This document shows, piece after piece, positions 47,501 through 57,204 of a stretch of DNA of 64,000 bases. The DNA comes from Mactra quadrangularis (lineage: Eukaryota > Mollusca > Bivalvia > Venerida > Mactridae). The stretch lies in contig CM046304.1 in assembly GCA_025267735.1 (NCBI GenBank), positions 3,410,001-3,474,000 of the forward strand, written 5' to 3'. The position numbers were made by a program, and so were the translations under genes. The notes below the pieces were generated by a model that had not been told where the DNA came from, did no database searches, and saw only the letters and a program-made list of their open reading frames with translations. Position 1 is the first letter of the stretch. Every line of letters begins with the position of its first letter.

Positions 47501-50500
47501 AACGCAGCCTTGAAGGCCTGTAACATCTCCATATACCTTATTAGTGGAGGAAAATCAACAATAAAGTCCCATTTTCATAACAGGGTATGCGGTAGGGCTG
47601 TGGATCTTTGAGCAAGTGGCGATCTGATCTGAACCACGTTTTATGTGTAGCGATTCACAAATCAAACCTCAAATCACTTGTTGAAGGAGAACTAACAGAA
47701 TTTAGGCAATAAAAATAGTTTGTGAAGAATTACAAAAGTTTTTACTATAAGGATAACCAAGTACTCCAAACATATCTATTACCAGACGTTTTATGGGTAT
47801 TTTCTGTGATAACATTTCTGTTAAAATGTGTATCAATCAAATTTTTTGGTCCCTACATAAATTTAAGTTTACATTAGATGTGCGACTCAATTTTAGTTGT
47901 AATTAAGCTGAAAATGTCCTTTCATTTTGTCCAAAAAATAGATTGCGATCCAACAATTTCGGACATGACAAATATTCATACTAGATTTTCTGGTCGGGAT
48001 CGCGAGTACTCGGATACTCGCCGCAGCCCTAGTATACGGCCCAGGTAGAATTCCAATTGAACCTCCTTTGGGATACTAGATTCATAATCCTGGCATACTA
48101 GCAACTGCACTTGAGACCTTGTTTTTCCTGTCTAAGGCAGGAGCTTTTTACCAAAATAGCTGGAAAAGGCTTAATAGGATAATACATAAACAAATTACAG
48201 ATGTACCTTAAAACATGGACTAGTTTATGGTTAAAGTGCAAAAACATGCATGACCTGAAAAATAGACTCGAAACAGACATGACAGAAAGCAAACAAAGGA
48301 AGCCTTAATGTACATGGTCTGAACTTGACCAGTCAACGCATATCTAGTCTACATACATCTTTATTTACATGTAATTAAACTTGTTGAGTGCTAAGCCATT
48401 TGGCTAGTTGATTGTAAATCTGTGGCCATCTGTCCCTATGTAAGTGTTGGGTCATAAGATATAAAATATAGGTCAAGAGATAGGAATAAGTAGGTCAAAC
48501 CATCCTGATTTTACACCTCTGAGAGTAATACAGGAGGATCTGTCTATTTCAACCACTTTGGTGATGAAAAAAACTGATCATAGCAGACAGGCGGTCTTTG
48601 AAGACAGGAGTCCATGTTGACAGATAGTCTTTGAAGACAGACAGTCTTTGAAGAAAGGCAGTCTTTGAAGTCAGGGGTCTATGTTGACAGGCAGTCTTTG
48701 AAGACAGGGGTCTATGTTGACAGGCAGTCTTTGAAGACAGGTGGTCTTTGAAGTCAGGGGTCTATGTTGACAGGCAGTCTTTGAAGACAGGTGGTCTTTG
48801 AAGTCAGGGGTCTATGTTGACAGGCAGTCTTTGAAGACAGGTGGTCTTTGAAGACAGGGGTCTATGTTGACAGGCAGTCTTTGAATAAAGGCAGTCTTTG
48901 AAGACAGGTGGTCTTTGTACACTTTTGGAGAAATAAGTGCAAAAATCCATAAAAGTGTTAGGGGTTGCTTTGAAAAAACTAAACTAGATCTGCCAATGGT
49001 TATAAATTCAATAGACATAAAAGTTAATACATTCATACTATTAGAATAGACACTCATAAATGACTATACAAAGCAAAGCTAACATTACAATAGAAAATGA
49101 ATAGAGAACTTATAAAATACAATGTAAATTTAATTCAAACTATGTAAATACACAGTTTTATAAAATTACTTTAAAAATATCATATTGCTATAACTAAAGG
49201 GCTACACAATAAAACGTCCAAGTTCCTATTAAAAATCCCCATCAAATATCCAGTATACAGAATATTTAACAAAGGTCTTTATAGATTTCACATAAAAAGA
49301 TAATTATACTGTCCTCCCTACTCATAGATTTTTTATATTATATACTGGGCTTACCACCAGGTCAACACAATTTAGATTATTTTACAGCAGCCAGCACACC
49401 TTACCCTGAATCTAGACCCTTGTCTATAACCAGTACTCACTTACTCTTCATCTACGCCAGAAACTTCTCCAAATATCGAGGACATTGACATTAGAGTCAA
49501 ATTTCATGGAAGGGTATACCCCCTGGGTGGGATTGGAACCCGTACCCCAACGGGACACTAGATCCTAAATCCTGGCTTGCTACAGACATAGGTACCTAAT
49601 AGGTTTACGAGCCAGTTAAGTAAGGGTAGAGCTACTGCACGCTACATCGCACATGTAGCAAAAGCTATCATACTAGCTATTTTCTACCAGAATGCATTTG
49701 GAAATCTAATATATTTTCGGAGGTCAAAATTTTAATTTTGCTACATTAAAGCAATAATTATCATTGCATAGTGGTTGGATAGTGCAACAAGTGCTTTTAA
49801 AAAGGGCAAAGTAGTAAATTCCTAATGCAATTGATTTATCCATAGATTCAGACAGCCCCCCCTTATAAAGTTGTAAAAACGAGGGGTGATCCAGAAATTC
49901 GTAGACAATGTATGTATCTCCATAACGTGATGTCCTACCATGCTGATTTGTAATAATATTATTAATCAATGCTTTTTAATAAAAAGACAAAATTTAAAAA
50001 ACATCAATTGCATTTTTCATCTTCATATGATGTCATTAAAATATGAAGTATGGAAATTAGGGCTGTGTATCTTGGCCAAGGTCGCGATACCATACGTATC
50101 ACGATATATGCCTCGCGATTATGATATTTATCGCGATACGATGTAAATTGTAAATTTGGTATGAATGCATTGACAATTTATGATATTTTTATCAAACAAT
50201 CATAAAATTAACTAAGTTATTAATTACCCTTATTCGGCACAAAATAAAATCAACAAAACAAATGTTATCTTTGTTTAATGACTATTGAGAATAAGAAGTA
50301 AATAAAGATTGCAATTACATAAATGCTGTAGATATATAGTATATTTTGTCTTTAACTGATTTCTTATAAAGGGCCTTCTGAATCGCGATTTTTTAGGACG
50401 CGATTCGATACACCCGTATCGGACAGTCGCGAATACGATCTCATGATGCATCGATGAATCGTTACCCTAATGGAAATCACGGCCAACTCCTTGATATTTC

Positions 50501-53500
50501 TCCTTGATATATCTGTTTTCACCTAATTCAAACCCATGTAAAATCTGTGCAAACAAAGAAAATGCCAGGAAACGTTATAATAATATTGTTTTGACATGTA
50601 TGATGTCTCTGTAAGTTTCAGAAGAAATTTGAGGTTGTGGTCATTGTACACTCGTGTTTAATAGAAGAAGCAATGAAAACAGTTTCATAAAAAATGGATA
50701 TCACGGATCCAGCCAAACTGAGGACTGTTATGCAATTCTGTGTGAATCTTGGAAAAACATCAGACGAGACAAAAACAATGATTGAGAGTGTGACAAATAA
50801 ACCATCAGAGTGGCGTACACTAGTGTATAAGTAGCATCGCCAATTTTCGAATAGAAGGGAAGGTGTAGGGGATGATTTCAGGTCTGAGAAACAGAGTCGG
50901 AGAATCTAAGGAAAATTTGTGTGTGAAGGTTAATGAAATCATACAGACAATTTTACGATTCTCAGTGATTCTCTAAATTTATTGTTTGGAACTGTAAACA
51001 GAATTGTTACAGAAGAGCAAGAATTGCATCATGCAGGTCAAAGGTGAATGCTTCGAAGGGTTATAAGGCAAAACAGTAATTTAGTTTACTTCTTTTGACA
51101 ACATAACATCGTTTGAGACATCATGAGCTGCGCCACGTTTCATCACGTCCATGTATATAAAATAGTGCAGAATCATTAATTCTGGTCAAATCTTTGCAAT
51201 ATTGTGAAAATTTGTTGACAAATGTTTACTTAAAAATATACTAGAAGTTCGTGATTTGCTTCATTACTTTTTGTTTCATGCAAGGTGTCCACAAATTTCT
51301 GGATCACCCCTTGTACACTTAAGTTTCTGGCTTTATATTATCAGAAGTGTACTTTAAGGCAGATATAAATGTCAATAAAATAAAAGTACATGTTCGGCAA
51401 TAAATTTAGGACTTTGAGTTCAATATTGATGACATTTTCTGTGATCAAACCATAATAAAAGATCAATATAAGTATGTAGCATGTATTTGACATGCTACAT
51501 TTTTCCTCTATGTTTTTATACGTTGTACTAAAGTCAATATATTAACTGTTTTTTTTGGGGGGGGTTTAACGCCATAGCAACACATTTTATAGGTCATATA
51601 ATGGCGACCAGTCAACCTACTCACTCCTCCTGGAAAGGCTAAATCTGTGGATTTAGCTGTTAGCCAAGTACTAAGCGAATACTTTCATCAGTGACTGACA
51701 ACTGTCCTACATAATTAAAATCATTGGTAGGAGGAAGAATGGCTGTAGAAATAATTTCATGATCAAGCTCCACCGAAGTATCCCTAGCCCGGGAATCCAA
51801 CCCACGACCCCTTGGTCATTAGACTTGCGTGCTACCAACTGAGCTAGCCGGGCGGCTAATATATTAAGTTTGCATACGTACATGTGACAGATGGTCAAAA
51901 AGGATTTAAACCAGAACCCTTTCTGAAAACTAGAATCAAAGTAATGACAAGCAAACAACAGTACTGTGCTATGGACCTGGGTTTCTAATGTGACTAAATA
52001 TACAAAAAACTAGATGTATAATTATCACTATTAGATGCATGAAATTTTCAATTTTGTTTCCTGATATACACTGGTTGCCATGGCAACAATAGTAAACTAT
52101 CTTGTGAAAGTCAGATAGTGTAAACACAAGGCTTCACACCAGAAGAAATAATACCAAACAGTACACGAATATACAATACAAATAAGTACAAAACATAAAT
52201 AACAGAATTTCTCAACTGACAAAATATCATTCATTAAAATAATTCTACAAGAAAATAGCAGAAGAAATAAAAAATTTCTACAAGAAAATAGCAGAAGAAA
52301 TAAAAAAAATTCTACAAGAAAATAGCAGAAGAAAAAAAAATTCTACAAGAAAATAGCAGAAGAAATAAAAATTTCTACAAGAAAATAGCAGAAGAAAAAA
52401 AAATTCTACAAGAAAATAGCAGAAGAAAAAAAATTTCTACAAGAAAATAGCAGAAGAAAAAAAAATTTCTACAAGAAAATAGCAGAAGAAATAAAAAATT
52501 TCTACAAGAAAATAGCAGAAGAAATAAAATAATTCTACAAGAAAATAGCAGAAGAAAAAAAAATTCTACAAGAAAATAGCAGAAGAAAGAATATGACAAA
52601 CTGAAGTTATATTTTAGCTGAATGTAGGTCTTGAAATTTTTTATGGAATGTTTTTTTGGAGGGGGGGGGGGCTACCATTTTCCCACTTCACGGTTCTATT
52701 TGAACCATGGTATGAGAGCTATGGTTAAATTTGAACCATGGTATTGAAGCTACGGTTTAGCCATGCCATAGAAGCTAGATTGGTTAGTATTAGAGTACAC
52801 TCAACTTCAAAGGTTTTCAATCACTGTTCAAACATGGTGTTTCTCTTCAATAAAATAGTCTGGATTACCTGCCACTTATCACTATTATCATTGGGTCAGG
52901 AAAGGCACAGTCATGGCAACTAAAAAACGTATCTATTGTAATTCTTGTACAATGATCCTTTGATTCAAGCCAGTGGAGTGAGAAATGTTCATTTGAAAAC
53001 ATGATTATCCAATACCTAAGTATCATTACAGAGGGCACAGCCATTATCATGCTTTGCCTGATGTACTTTTACCTGTCAGAGTATGACTGGGAACCAGACA
53101 ATTCAATAAACAGTACTGGTTATTTTCCAAATAAACCTTATAACAAAAAATGTTATGTGGAAACCACATTAATGCTGGATTTAAAAACTTTAATGCAAAA
53201 ATTACAAAGGGAAATAATCCATAATAAAGCCAGGTAGAGTTGTGGTTACTGTCTAATTCTGTTTATCACATGGTATGTTATCATTGTATGAAGTTTCATA
53301 AAGATCTGACAATAAATGGCAGAGATATATGCTAAATTAAAAACTTTAATGCAAATTTTAACACAATTGTTAACGACACCGCCTGACCGCCCGCCCGACT
53401 GCCCACCTGACCGTCCACCTACCCGCCTGCCTGTTTTCACCAAACTATTAGCCCAATTTTTTCGTAGAAAAGTCCGGCTAAAAAAGGCTACTTATTAAAA

Positions 53501-55660
53501 CGAGATGGCACTAAAATGGCTTAATACATTTATGTTCCCATAAATGGTGTACTCGTAAAAAGTAACCTACATACATGTATGGAAAAAAACACCTTAAAGT
53601 TCATCAGCATTGACATTAGGACCCACACTGGTCACAAAATGTAATGTGATATAGGTATGGTGAGAATGAGTTTTTTATGTCAAAATATTATTTTAGAATA
53701 ACTTCTATGTGAAACATAATATACAGTGCCCTCCATAACTTCTTGAAAAAAATGAAATTTTGAGAAAAACTTAGCATGCATACTGCATGAAATTTTACTA
53801 TTATTAAAGCTTAATTATGTTTCATGGTTTGATTAACAGGGTTCATACAGGTTTGGAATACCAAAATTCCATGACTTTTCCATGATTTTTCCATGATTCC
53901 TTTCAGTTTTCCATGATACAACAGAAACACTTACAGAACCCAAAACAAGTACAATTAAATTTTTGAAATGGTGTAGTAGTGAAACTCTCATTTTCGTACC
54001 CAAGAGTGCAATTCTTACCCAAAATTTAAAGTTGTGATTTATGTTTGATTTCATTTTTTTCCCTTCATTTTTATGGGTTGAAATAAAATAGGCATATAAT
54101 AGTTTTTCCATGACAGTCATTAAACATTTTGCATGATGTTTTCTAAGTTTCCATGACTTTTCCATGATATTTTCCTTAAAATTAAAATTCCATGATTTTT
54201 TCAGAAAAATCTCATTTTCCATGATTTTTCCAGTTTGATTAATAATGTTGATCGAGTCATTAATTACTTAGATCTTTCATGTCCAATGTTACTCCAAAGG
54301 GAGTATACAAGTATTAAACCATAAAATCTCAATTAAATGCCCCTCCACTAATAAAATGCCCCACCCCTAATAAATGACCCTCCCCTAATAAAAGCCCCAA
54401 CATTATCTTAAAAGAGAAAAAATGATTTACCGTAACAATTTCACTCGCATGATTTAAAATAGCAAAAAAAACAAATTTGGAAAATGTTACCCCCCCAGGG
54501 CATTCAATCCAGATTTTACAGAATACAAAAAACATAAGAGTTACTTTTTTGAATATATTAATAATGATATGCTGACATTGGAATTTCCTCAAATGACTCT
54601 TTCTGTTTCTTTTTTTTTTTTTGGGGGGGGGGGGGTAAATGTGAATCGTTTAAAAAGATTTTGTCAGAGAACTTTTGGATGGCACTGTATGTATGGTGAT
54701 AGATCACAGGGAAGTATTAATTTACTGTTTTATATGGTTACATGATTATAACTTAAGGTGGTTTTAGTTCACTTTGACTTTAGGGTTTTGTAAAATTTTA
54801 CAGTGTTAAAGTTAAATTGAATTTTTAAGTCTGCTTACATACAATGAGCGGACTTAACAATTTTGCCCAAACCCAAATATAGGTTGTCATGGGCAATACG
54901 ATGAGCTTCAATGCCAAGCCCGCTTTGCAAATTTTATCAGCAAGGATCAGCAGACCAGCATCAGTATTCTATGGCTTAGGCCTTATGTCCTTAAAAACAT
55001 CAATGTTTTTGGTTGGGTTTAAAGCTTTAGCAAGGTTAGCAAGGTTATGAAGGTGGCCAAATTAGCTCTCAAACCTCGTTCTAAAAATTGAAATAACGAA
55101 ATCAAAATGCCATTAATAGTGTTTCGTCAAGATGAAAGTTACACATTGATTCATGGGCGGATCCAGCGGGGGGGGGGGGGGGTCAGGGGGGTCCGGACCC
55201 CCTAGAATTTTGAAAATGTACATATTATTAGTATTTCTTTCTTGTAAGTCATTTTTAAGTGCATGTAGTATGAAGCAATTTTTCTCGGTGCTTAACATAG
55301 ATTTAGTGGTTATGTAGTTTTTATTATCAATATGTTGCATTTTTCTGCAAAATGTGTATAATGTGGTTATGGTTCAAAGTACAGATCCCCCTTAGAAAAG
55401 TTCGGACCCCCCTAGAAAAAATCCTGGATCCGCCCCTGTGATTAGTCAACACAAAGGTCATCTCGACATGACTATGGTCAGACAACCTACTTGACGGGGG
55501 GGGGGGGGGGGTACCACAGGCTGAAATAATTAAAAAATAATTTAAAGACAATAATTACCTTGCATCCTTCACATGTTGCTACGCCATAATGTATCCCTGT
55601 AGCTCTATCCTTACATATCCTACACATACCAAACGGGAAAGGTATTGCTCCTAGTGGCAT
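29714..55660 (-). CDS. NR1-type nuclear receptor with giant hinge, spliced gene span (7 exons found)
   Basis: Coding joins, in transcript order: 55660-55559, 44846-44705, 40398-37943, 34521-34425, 31670-31612, 30708-30507, 29914-29714. All are GT/AG and phase-compatible, giving about 1086 residues before the final unfound part. Residues 1-82 hold the DNA-binding domain: C-x2-C-x13-C-x2-C with P-box CEGCKG, then C-x5-C-x9-C-x2-C, and the C-terminal extension VRMGRIPK. Residues about 83-900 are a repetitive Ser/Thr/Asn-rich hinge. The LBD has the helix 3-5 signature (IEGIPGL... SEDRDKLLK) and helix 8-9 pattern ([16 protein letters not shown], then DPQAV..IQ..ILNAL) shared by E75/Rev-erb/PPAR-type NR1 receptors. 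Acts in the nucleus as a ligand- or corepressor-dependent transcription factor. The exact subgroup is not resolved; a lophotrochozoan-specific NR1 branch is possible. Confidence 0.88.
30081..30386 (-). mobile_element. SINE-1 copy
   Basis: Full-length inverse copy between receptor exons 7 and 6, from GTTTAACGCCGTAGCAACAC to GAGCTAGCCAGGCAGCT. Confidence 0.85.
30507..30708 (-). CDS. Nuclear receptor exon 6: LBD beta-turn to helix 8
   Basis: Acceptor ATAATTTCAG, donor ACCACAG|GTATGA; 67 residues plus one base. Contains [11 protein letters not shown], the beta-turn region between helices 5 and 6, and [16 protein letters not shown], helix 8 in NR1 receptors. A MITE (30731-31073) begins 23 bp upstream of the acceptor. 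Confidence 0.88.
30731..31073. mobile_element. AAACCACATTAAAGCCGGA element, copy 3
   Basis: Copy in receptor intron 5, with a CTGACCGCCCACC internal tract and GAAAAATCCGGCTAAAAA end. Confidence 0.82.
31285..31532 (-). mobile_element. SINE-2 copy
   Basis: Right end reads, on the minus strand, GGGCGTGGCCAAGCAG with a GGATTCGAACC-type B-box complement; left end AGCTTGGTTGTGAAACAAG is the family tail. Confidence 0.8.
31612..31670 (-). CDS. Nuclear receptor exon 5: LBD signature helix 4-5
   Basis: Acceptor GGTTTTCAG, donor GGACT|GTAAGT. At 59 nt it is a micro-exon of 19 codons plus a shared one, reading [19 protein letters not shown], the LBD signature equivalent to L..EDQ..LLK. The acceptor is the first of about 18 near-identical copies in the adjoining 51-bp minisatellite. 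Confidence 0.85.
31661..32575 (-). repeat. 51-bp minisatellite D duplicating the receptor exon 5 acceptor
   Basis: About 18 copies. On the minus strand each unit contains GGTTTTCAG|CATTGTGTT, the exon 5 acceptor and first nine exon bases, plus a second TTTTTCAG. Variants GGAACATGG and GGTACATGG alternate along the array. Confidence 0.95.
32801..33095 (+). mobile_element. SINE-1 copy
   Basis: Head AAGCTCAATAGGTAGCAT is diverged; body (GGGCAGTTGTCAGTCACTGA) and tail (TTAAACCCAACCAACCC) are clear. In receptor intron 4. Confidence 0.8.
33722..34437 (-). repeat. 30-bp minisatellite B duplicating the receptor exon 4 donor
   Basis: About 24 units. On the minus strand the unit holds ATAGAATA followed by CTAG or TTGG and GTTGGTATATTTC, i.e. 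the last exon bases and the donor of exon 4. The array abuts the exon with no gap. Confidence 0.95.
34425..34521 (-). CDS. Nuclear receptor exon 4: LBD helix 3 region
   Basis: Acceptor ATTCTTTCAG, donor ATACTAG|GTTGGT. Encodes 32 residues ([10 protein letters not shown]... [12 protein letters not shown]), matching the end of LBD helix 3 where other receptors have a FAKxIPGF-type segment. Both splice sites are embedded in minisatellites: a 20-bp array on the acceptor side and a 30-bp array on the donor side. Confidence 0.85.
34523..36066 (-). repeat. 20-bp minisatellite C duplicating the receptor exon 4 acceptor
   Basis: About 76 units of two interleaved 20-bp types (CAAAATGTAAATGAAAGAAT and CAAAATGTAACTTAATGATT on +). 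The minus-strand unit resembles TTCTTTCAGTTACATTT, the exon 4 acceptor. A block of about 429 bp is itself repeated (34622 onward and 35051 onward). Confidence 0.95.
37017..37605 (+). mobile_element. SINE-2 copy interrupted by a MITE
   Basis: Head GGTATGGCCTAGCGGTTTC; the tail breaks at TTGTTTCACAA near 37206 and resumes as AAATAAATTAGTATAA near 37585, which in the copy at 45947-46165 is contiguous. The gap is the MITE at 37208-37572. Confidence 0.8.
37208..37572. mobile_element. AGTCAGTTAT MITE, copy 4, inside SINE-2
   Basis: GGGACCTTAGTCAGTTAT to TACTGACTAAAGTCCC, splitting the SINE-2 copy at 37017-37605. Confidence 0.85.
37614..37921 (+). mobile_element. SINE-1 copy next to receptor exon 3 donor
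   Basis: Full length from GCCGCCCGGCTTACTCAG to GTTAAACCCAACAAACC, ending about 20 bp from the end of exon 3 (37943), i.e. just inside intron 3. Confidence 0.9.
37943..40398 (-). CDS. Nuclear receptor exon 3: 818-codon hinge exon
   Basis: Acceptor TTATCTTTCAG, donor GGAGAG|GTGAGT. It opens with the DNA-binding-domain extension [18 protein letters not shown], so it belongs to the receptor. Roughly 17 octapeptide repeats of the type FNGTMPTK lie at about 39655-40065; the rest is Ser/Asn/His/Gln-rich. Near the end are two helical-looking stretches ([31 protein letters not shown]) that probably lead into the LBD. The frame is open for 2454 nt, which argues for purifying selection on a real coding exon. 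Typical nuclear receptor hinges are tens of residues. Confidence 0.9.
39655..40065 (-). repeat. 24-bp coding repeat inside nuclear receptor exon 3
   Basis: About 17 tandem 24-bp units encode octapeptides close to FNGTMPTK, with a degenerate second type (VKFNE, IKQSE). Because 24 is a multiple of three the hinge stays in frame whatever the copy number. Confidence 0.9.
40417..40770. mobile_element. AGTCAGTTAT MITE, copy 5, at receptor exon 3 acceptor
   Basis: Begins about 18 bp upstream of exon 3 in transcript terms, close enough that it probably displaced the natural branch-point region. It separates exon 3 from the decayed intronic repeat. Confidence 0.85.
40795..41400 (-). repeat. Decayed intronic copy of the exon 3 repeat
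   Basis: The minus strand shows the same 24-bp unit (ATTTAATGG-type spacing; translated [18 protein letters not shown]) from about 41100 to 40795, with frameshifts and a stop, and resumes at 41345-41400 after a roughly 240-bp insertion with TTTGACCCC termini. It lies in intron 2, separated from exon 3 by a MITE at 40417-40770. Confidence 0.8.
41478..41880. mobile_element. CGCTCGCATACTCGC repeat, copy 2
   Basis: Same order of motifs as copy 1 (AAGGTCACGTTCAGGTGACC, TTGGTCGACAC), ending AGGATCTCTGTTTACGGAG. Confidence 0.78.
42537..42918. mobile_element. Same repeat, inverted copy 3
   Basis: Reverse complement of copy 2, from CAATCTCCGTAAACAGATGT to CGAGCAGAAAATTTTAGAT; the pair forms a 1.4-kb inverted repeat with about 650 bp between. 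Confidence 0.78.
44150..44600. repeat. Purine microsatellite (GAGT)n, (GGGA)n and relatives
   Basis: A strand-asymmetric, almost pure purine tract with about 20 GAGT and about 16 GGGA units, then GA/CAGA-rich sequence. It ends about 100 bp from the donor of receptor exon 2 and could form triplex DNA. Confidence 0.95.
44705..44846 (-). CDS. Nuclear receptor exon 2: second zinc finger
   Basis: Acceptor TTCATTTCAG, donor GAAT|GTAAGT. The 47 residues start [10 protein letters not shown] and contain the second C4 finger, C-FFGGE-C then RNRCKSC, ending DVGMSVE. All four zinc cysteines are present. A long GAGT/GGGA microsatellite begins about 100 bp past the donor. Confidence 0.92.
44913..45072 (-). 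mobile_element. SINE-1 copy, 5'-truncated
   Basis: Body and tail only (TTTAACACCGTAGCAACAAA to TGACAACTGTCCTACATGA); the tRNA head is missing. Confidence 0.8.
45947..46165 (+). mobile_element. SINE-2 copy, intact
   Basis: Uninterrupted reference copy: GGGTGGGAGTGGTTGAGTGG head, TTGGTTCGACTCCCCTCC B-box, tail AAATAAATTAGTAT. Confidence 0.82.
47040..48118 (-). mobile_element. SINE-3 copy split by two inserted MITEs
   Basis: SINE-3 pieces at 47040-47126, 47513-47591 and 48036-48118 are colinear with the copy at 21735-22010. Between them are an element with CAGTTTCATAA...TATGAAACG-type ends (47127-47512) and a TAGGGCTG element (47592-48035). Confidence 0.75.
48590..48922. repeat. 51-bp minisatellite (AGTCTTTGAAGACAGG)
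   Basis: Repeated GGTCTATGTTGACAGGCAGT and GTCTTTGAAGACAGG modules with irregular partial units at the left end. Intronic to the receptor; no splice site recognised in it. Confidence 0.9.
49360..49600 (-). mobile_element. SINE-3 copy
   Basis: CAGGTCAACACAATTTAG to GATCCTAAATCCTGGC, with the GGTGGGATTGGAACCCG B-box complement. Same orientation as the other copies. Confidence 0.75.
49876..51314 (+). mobile_element. Decayed mariner element with nested hAT-like MITE
   Basis: Terminal repeats GAGGGGTGATCCAGAAATT and AAATTTCTGGATCACCCCTT bracket 1.4 kb. A TAGGGCTG MITE (50055-50473) is nested in its left half. A broken transposase N-terminus lies at 50694-50909. Confidence 0.82.
50694..50909 (+). 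pseudogene. Mariner transposase N-terminal fragment, inactivated
   Basis: Frame from ATG encodes [20 protein letters not shown] and then the HTH region; YK-stop-HRQF stands where mariner/SETMAR-type proteins have a WH-RF motif, so TGG probably mutated to [18 protein letters not shown] follows, matching the usual veDd-rsGrp segment, then TAA. No catalytic DDD part is recognisable before the right terminal repeat. Confidence 0.8.
51565..51857 (-). mobile_element. SINE-1 copy
   Basis: From GTTTAACGCCATAGCAACAC to GAGCTAGCCGGGCGGCT; both ends intact. Confidence 0.88.
52240..52592. repeat. About 32-bp minisatellite in receptor intron 1
   Basis: Ten or so units of TTCTACAAGAAAATAGCAG plus a variable A-rich spacer. 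No exon was recognised at either edge, unlike arrays A-D. Confidence 0.9.
53146..53485. mobile_element. AAACCACATTAAAGCCGGA element, copy 4
   Basis: Longest CCGCC/CCTGAC internal tract of the four copies; ends AAAGTCCGGCTAAAAA. Confidence 0.82.
53838..54240. mobile_element. TTCCATGA-rich hAT-like element
   Basis: GGGTTCATACAGGTTTGGAA with repeated TTCCATGATTTT motifs at both ends. A shorter relative with CAAGCACTTTTCAAGG...TACAAACCCTG ends occupies about 4365-4567. Confidence 0.6.
55030..55500. mobile_element. Same repeat, partial copy 4 split by a GGGCGGATCC element
   Basis: Left part ends GAAAGTTACACATTGATT, right part resumes TGATTAGTCAACACAAAGG; other copies are continuous here. Confidence 0.75.
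55152..55438. mobile_element. GGGCGGATCC inverted-repeat element with target duplication
   Basis: Ends CATGGGCGGATCCAGCG and CTGGATCCGCCCCTG, flanked by TGATT on both sides (55147-55151 and 55439-55443). About 287 bp, no coding capacity. Confidence 0.82.
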
Positions 55661-55685
55661 CTCTTATATATTATCACATCACAAC
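55559..55685 (-). CDS. Nuclear receptor exon 1 (coding): short A/B and first zinc finger
   Basis: Acceptor ATTTACAG at 55688-55686, then a short 5' UTR, ATG at 55658-55660 and donor TGCAAG|GTAATT. TAA at 55664-55666 is in frame just before the ATG, so the start is secure for this splice form. Only 12 residues precede the first zinc cysteine, so the A/B domain is almost absent. The splice site after CEGCK, inside the P-box, is the intron position common in nuclear receptors. A 5' non-coding exon must lie to the right. Confidence 0.9.
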
Positions 55686-56099
55686 CTGTAAATGTAAGAA
55701 TTCATTAATATTTTGAAAACTCCATGAAAGACTGATCCTTGGTGCTGTTTTACATGGGGTTTCCTCCATGTTAAGTAGCAGACGATAGCAAATCCTAATT
55801 TAATTCTGCAACAGTCAATTACATAGGGCTGCACATGCGCAATTAAAGGGATAATTTGCATTTACACGCAGATGATGCAGAGTGTGTAGTCAAAGTATAA
55901 CTAATCCAGTTAAGTATACGCAATTAAAGGGATAATTACTACTTCAATTAAAGTAGTCCCCTTAAGGGGTTAACTTGCAGACGATGCACCGTGTGTAGTC
56001 AAAGTATATCAAATCTAGTTAAGAATTCCAAGGACTGGTGAATGTAAGGGACATTTTCTTTGAATTGTTTTTCATTTGCATTATAATTCCATGTTTATA

Positions 56100-57200
56100 G
56101 ACCCAATCAAAACGCCGTATCTAACAGTGCTATTATTGCTTTGATATTAATTGTTGCTGTTCTTGTTTTCAAACTCCATTCGTAACATTCCCTGCGAAAT
56201 GATGGTTATAAAATAATGAATTACTCGAGCCATTTATGAACAGTTCATGAACAATACAGCAACAGCTCTTAATCAAAGTTCATGAACTGAATGTCATGAA
56301 TATCTTTTAAAACATGTTCATTTAAAATTCATGAAGTAAACAAGAATAGTATGTCTCTTGATAAGTTCACAAACTTCAATGTTTTTTTCCACCAGATTGG
56401 GAATATGACCAATACCCCTAGAATTGGGAATTTTATTAGCATTTTGGTTTAAATCGGGATAAAAGGTCAAGCATATTTTATAACAATAGCAGATTTAGCA
56501 AGGTTTTTAGTTTCATTTTTCATCAAGTTAGTTAGTTAATTGCAAAGAAATATTGCTGAGACATATAATTTTAAGCTGAATTATATAGCTCTTTTTTTAG
56601 TTAAATTGGGAATTTTGGATTGAAATTTGGGAAAAAAAGATATGATTTTAGATTGGGAATATAGCCCAGAAACGGCTATAAAATTGTCCAAAAATAAACA
56701 CTGAACTTAAATTATTTACAAGTCATTAGTTCATGAACTATTTAAGAAAATGGGATTGTTCATGAACCAAAATTTTAATGAACATTGGATGAATTTGTGA
56801 CATTTTACCTTTATGAACATTCCATGAACTGTTCATGAACTTGAATAATGAACCTGAATAGTTCATGAACTATGCATGAACTGGAAATAATAATTTAGTA
56901 GGGATTTTTATGAGCAGACATACAAAAAGTTTTATAATAAACACTTTGACTTTATTCTTTTTATCTCAGCTTACAAACCATGTGCTGTTAGACTGTAATT
57001 TGTAATAAAATGGAGTGCAATCTTACTTATGTACCATTTCCTAACAAAATTCTATGAGTATGCTAATTGCTAATTACTAAACGATTGATATACACAGAAA
57101 TGGAAGACTGGAATAAATGACTTGGTAATGTATTAAACATGTCGTGACAAATTGTGAAACCATTGTTCTATTCCCTAAGTAAATTATAAAGCTTCAAAAG
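56100..57200. other. Upstream flank of the receptor, TTCATGAAC-rich stretch
   Basis: No coding exon. Repeated GTTCATGAAC palindromes at 56230-56330 and 56730-56890 look like the ends of a further inverted-repeat element; the middle carries TTGGGAAT motifs. Confidence 0.5.
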
Positions 57201-57204
57201 CCTA

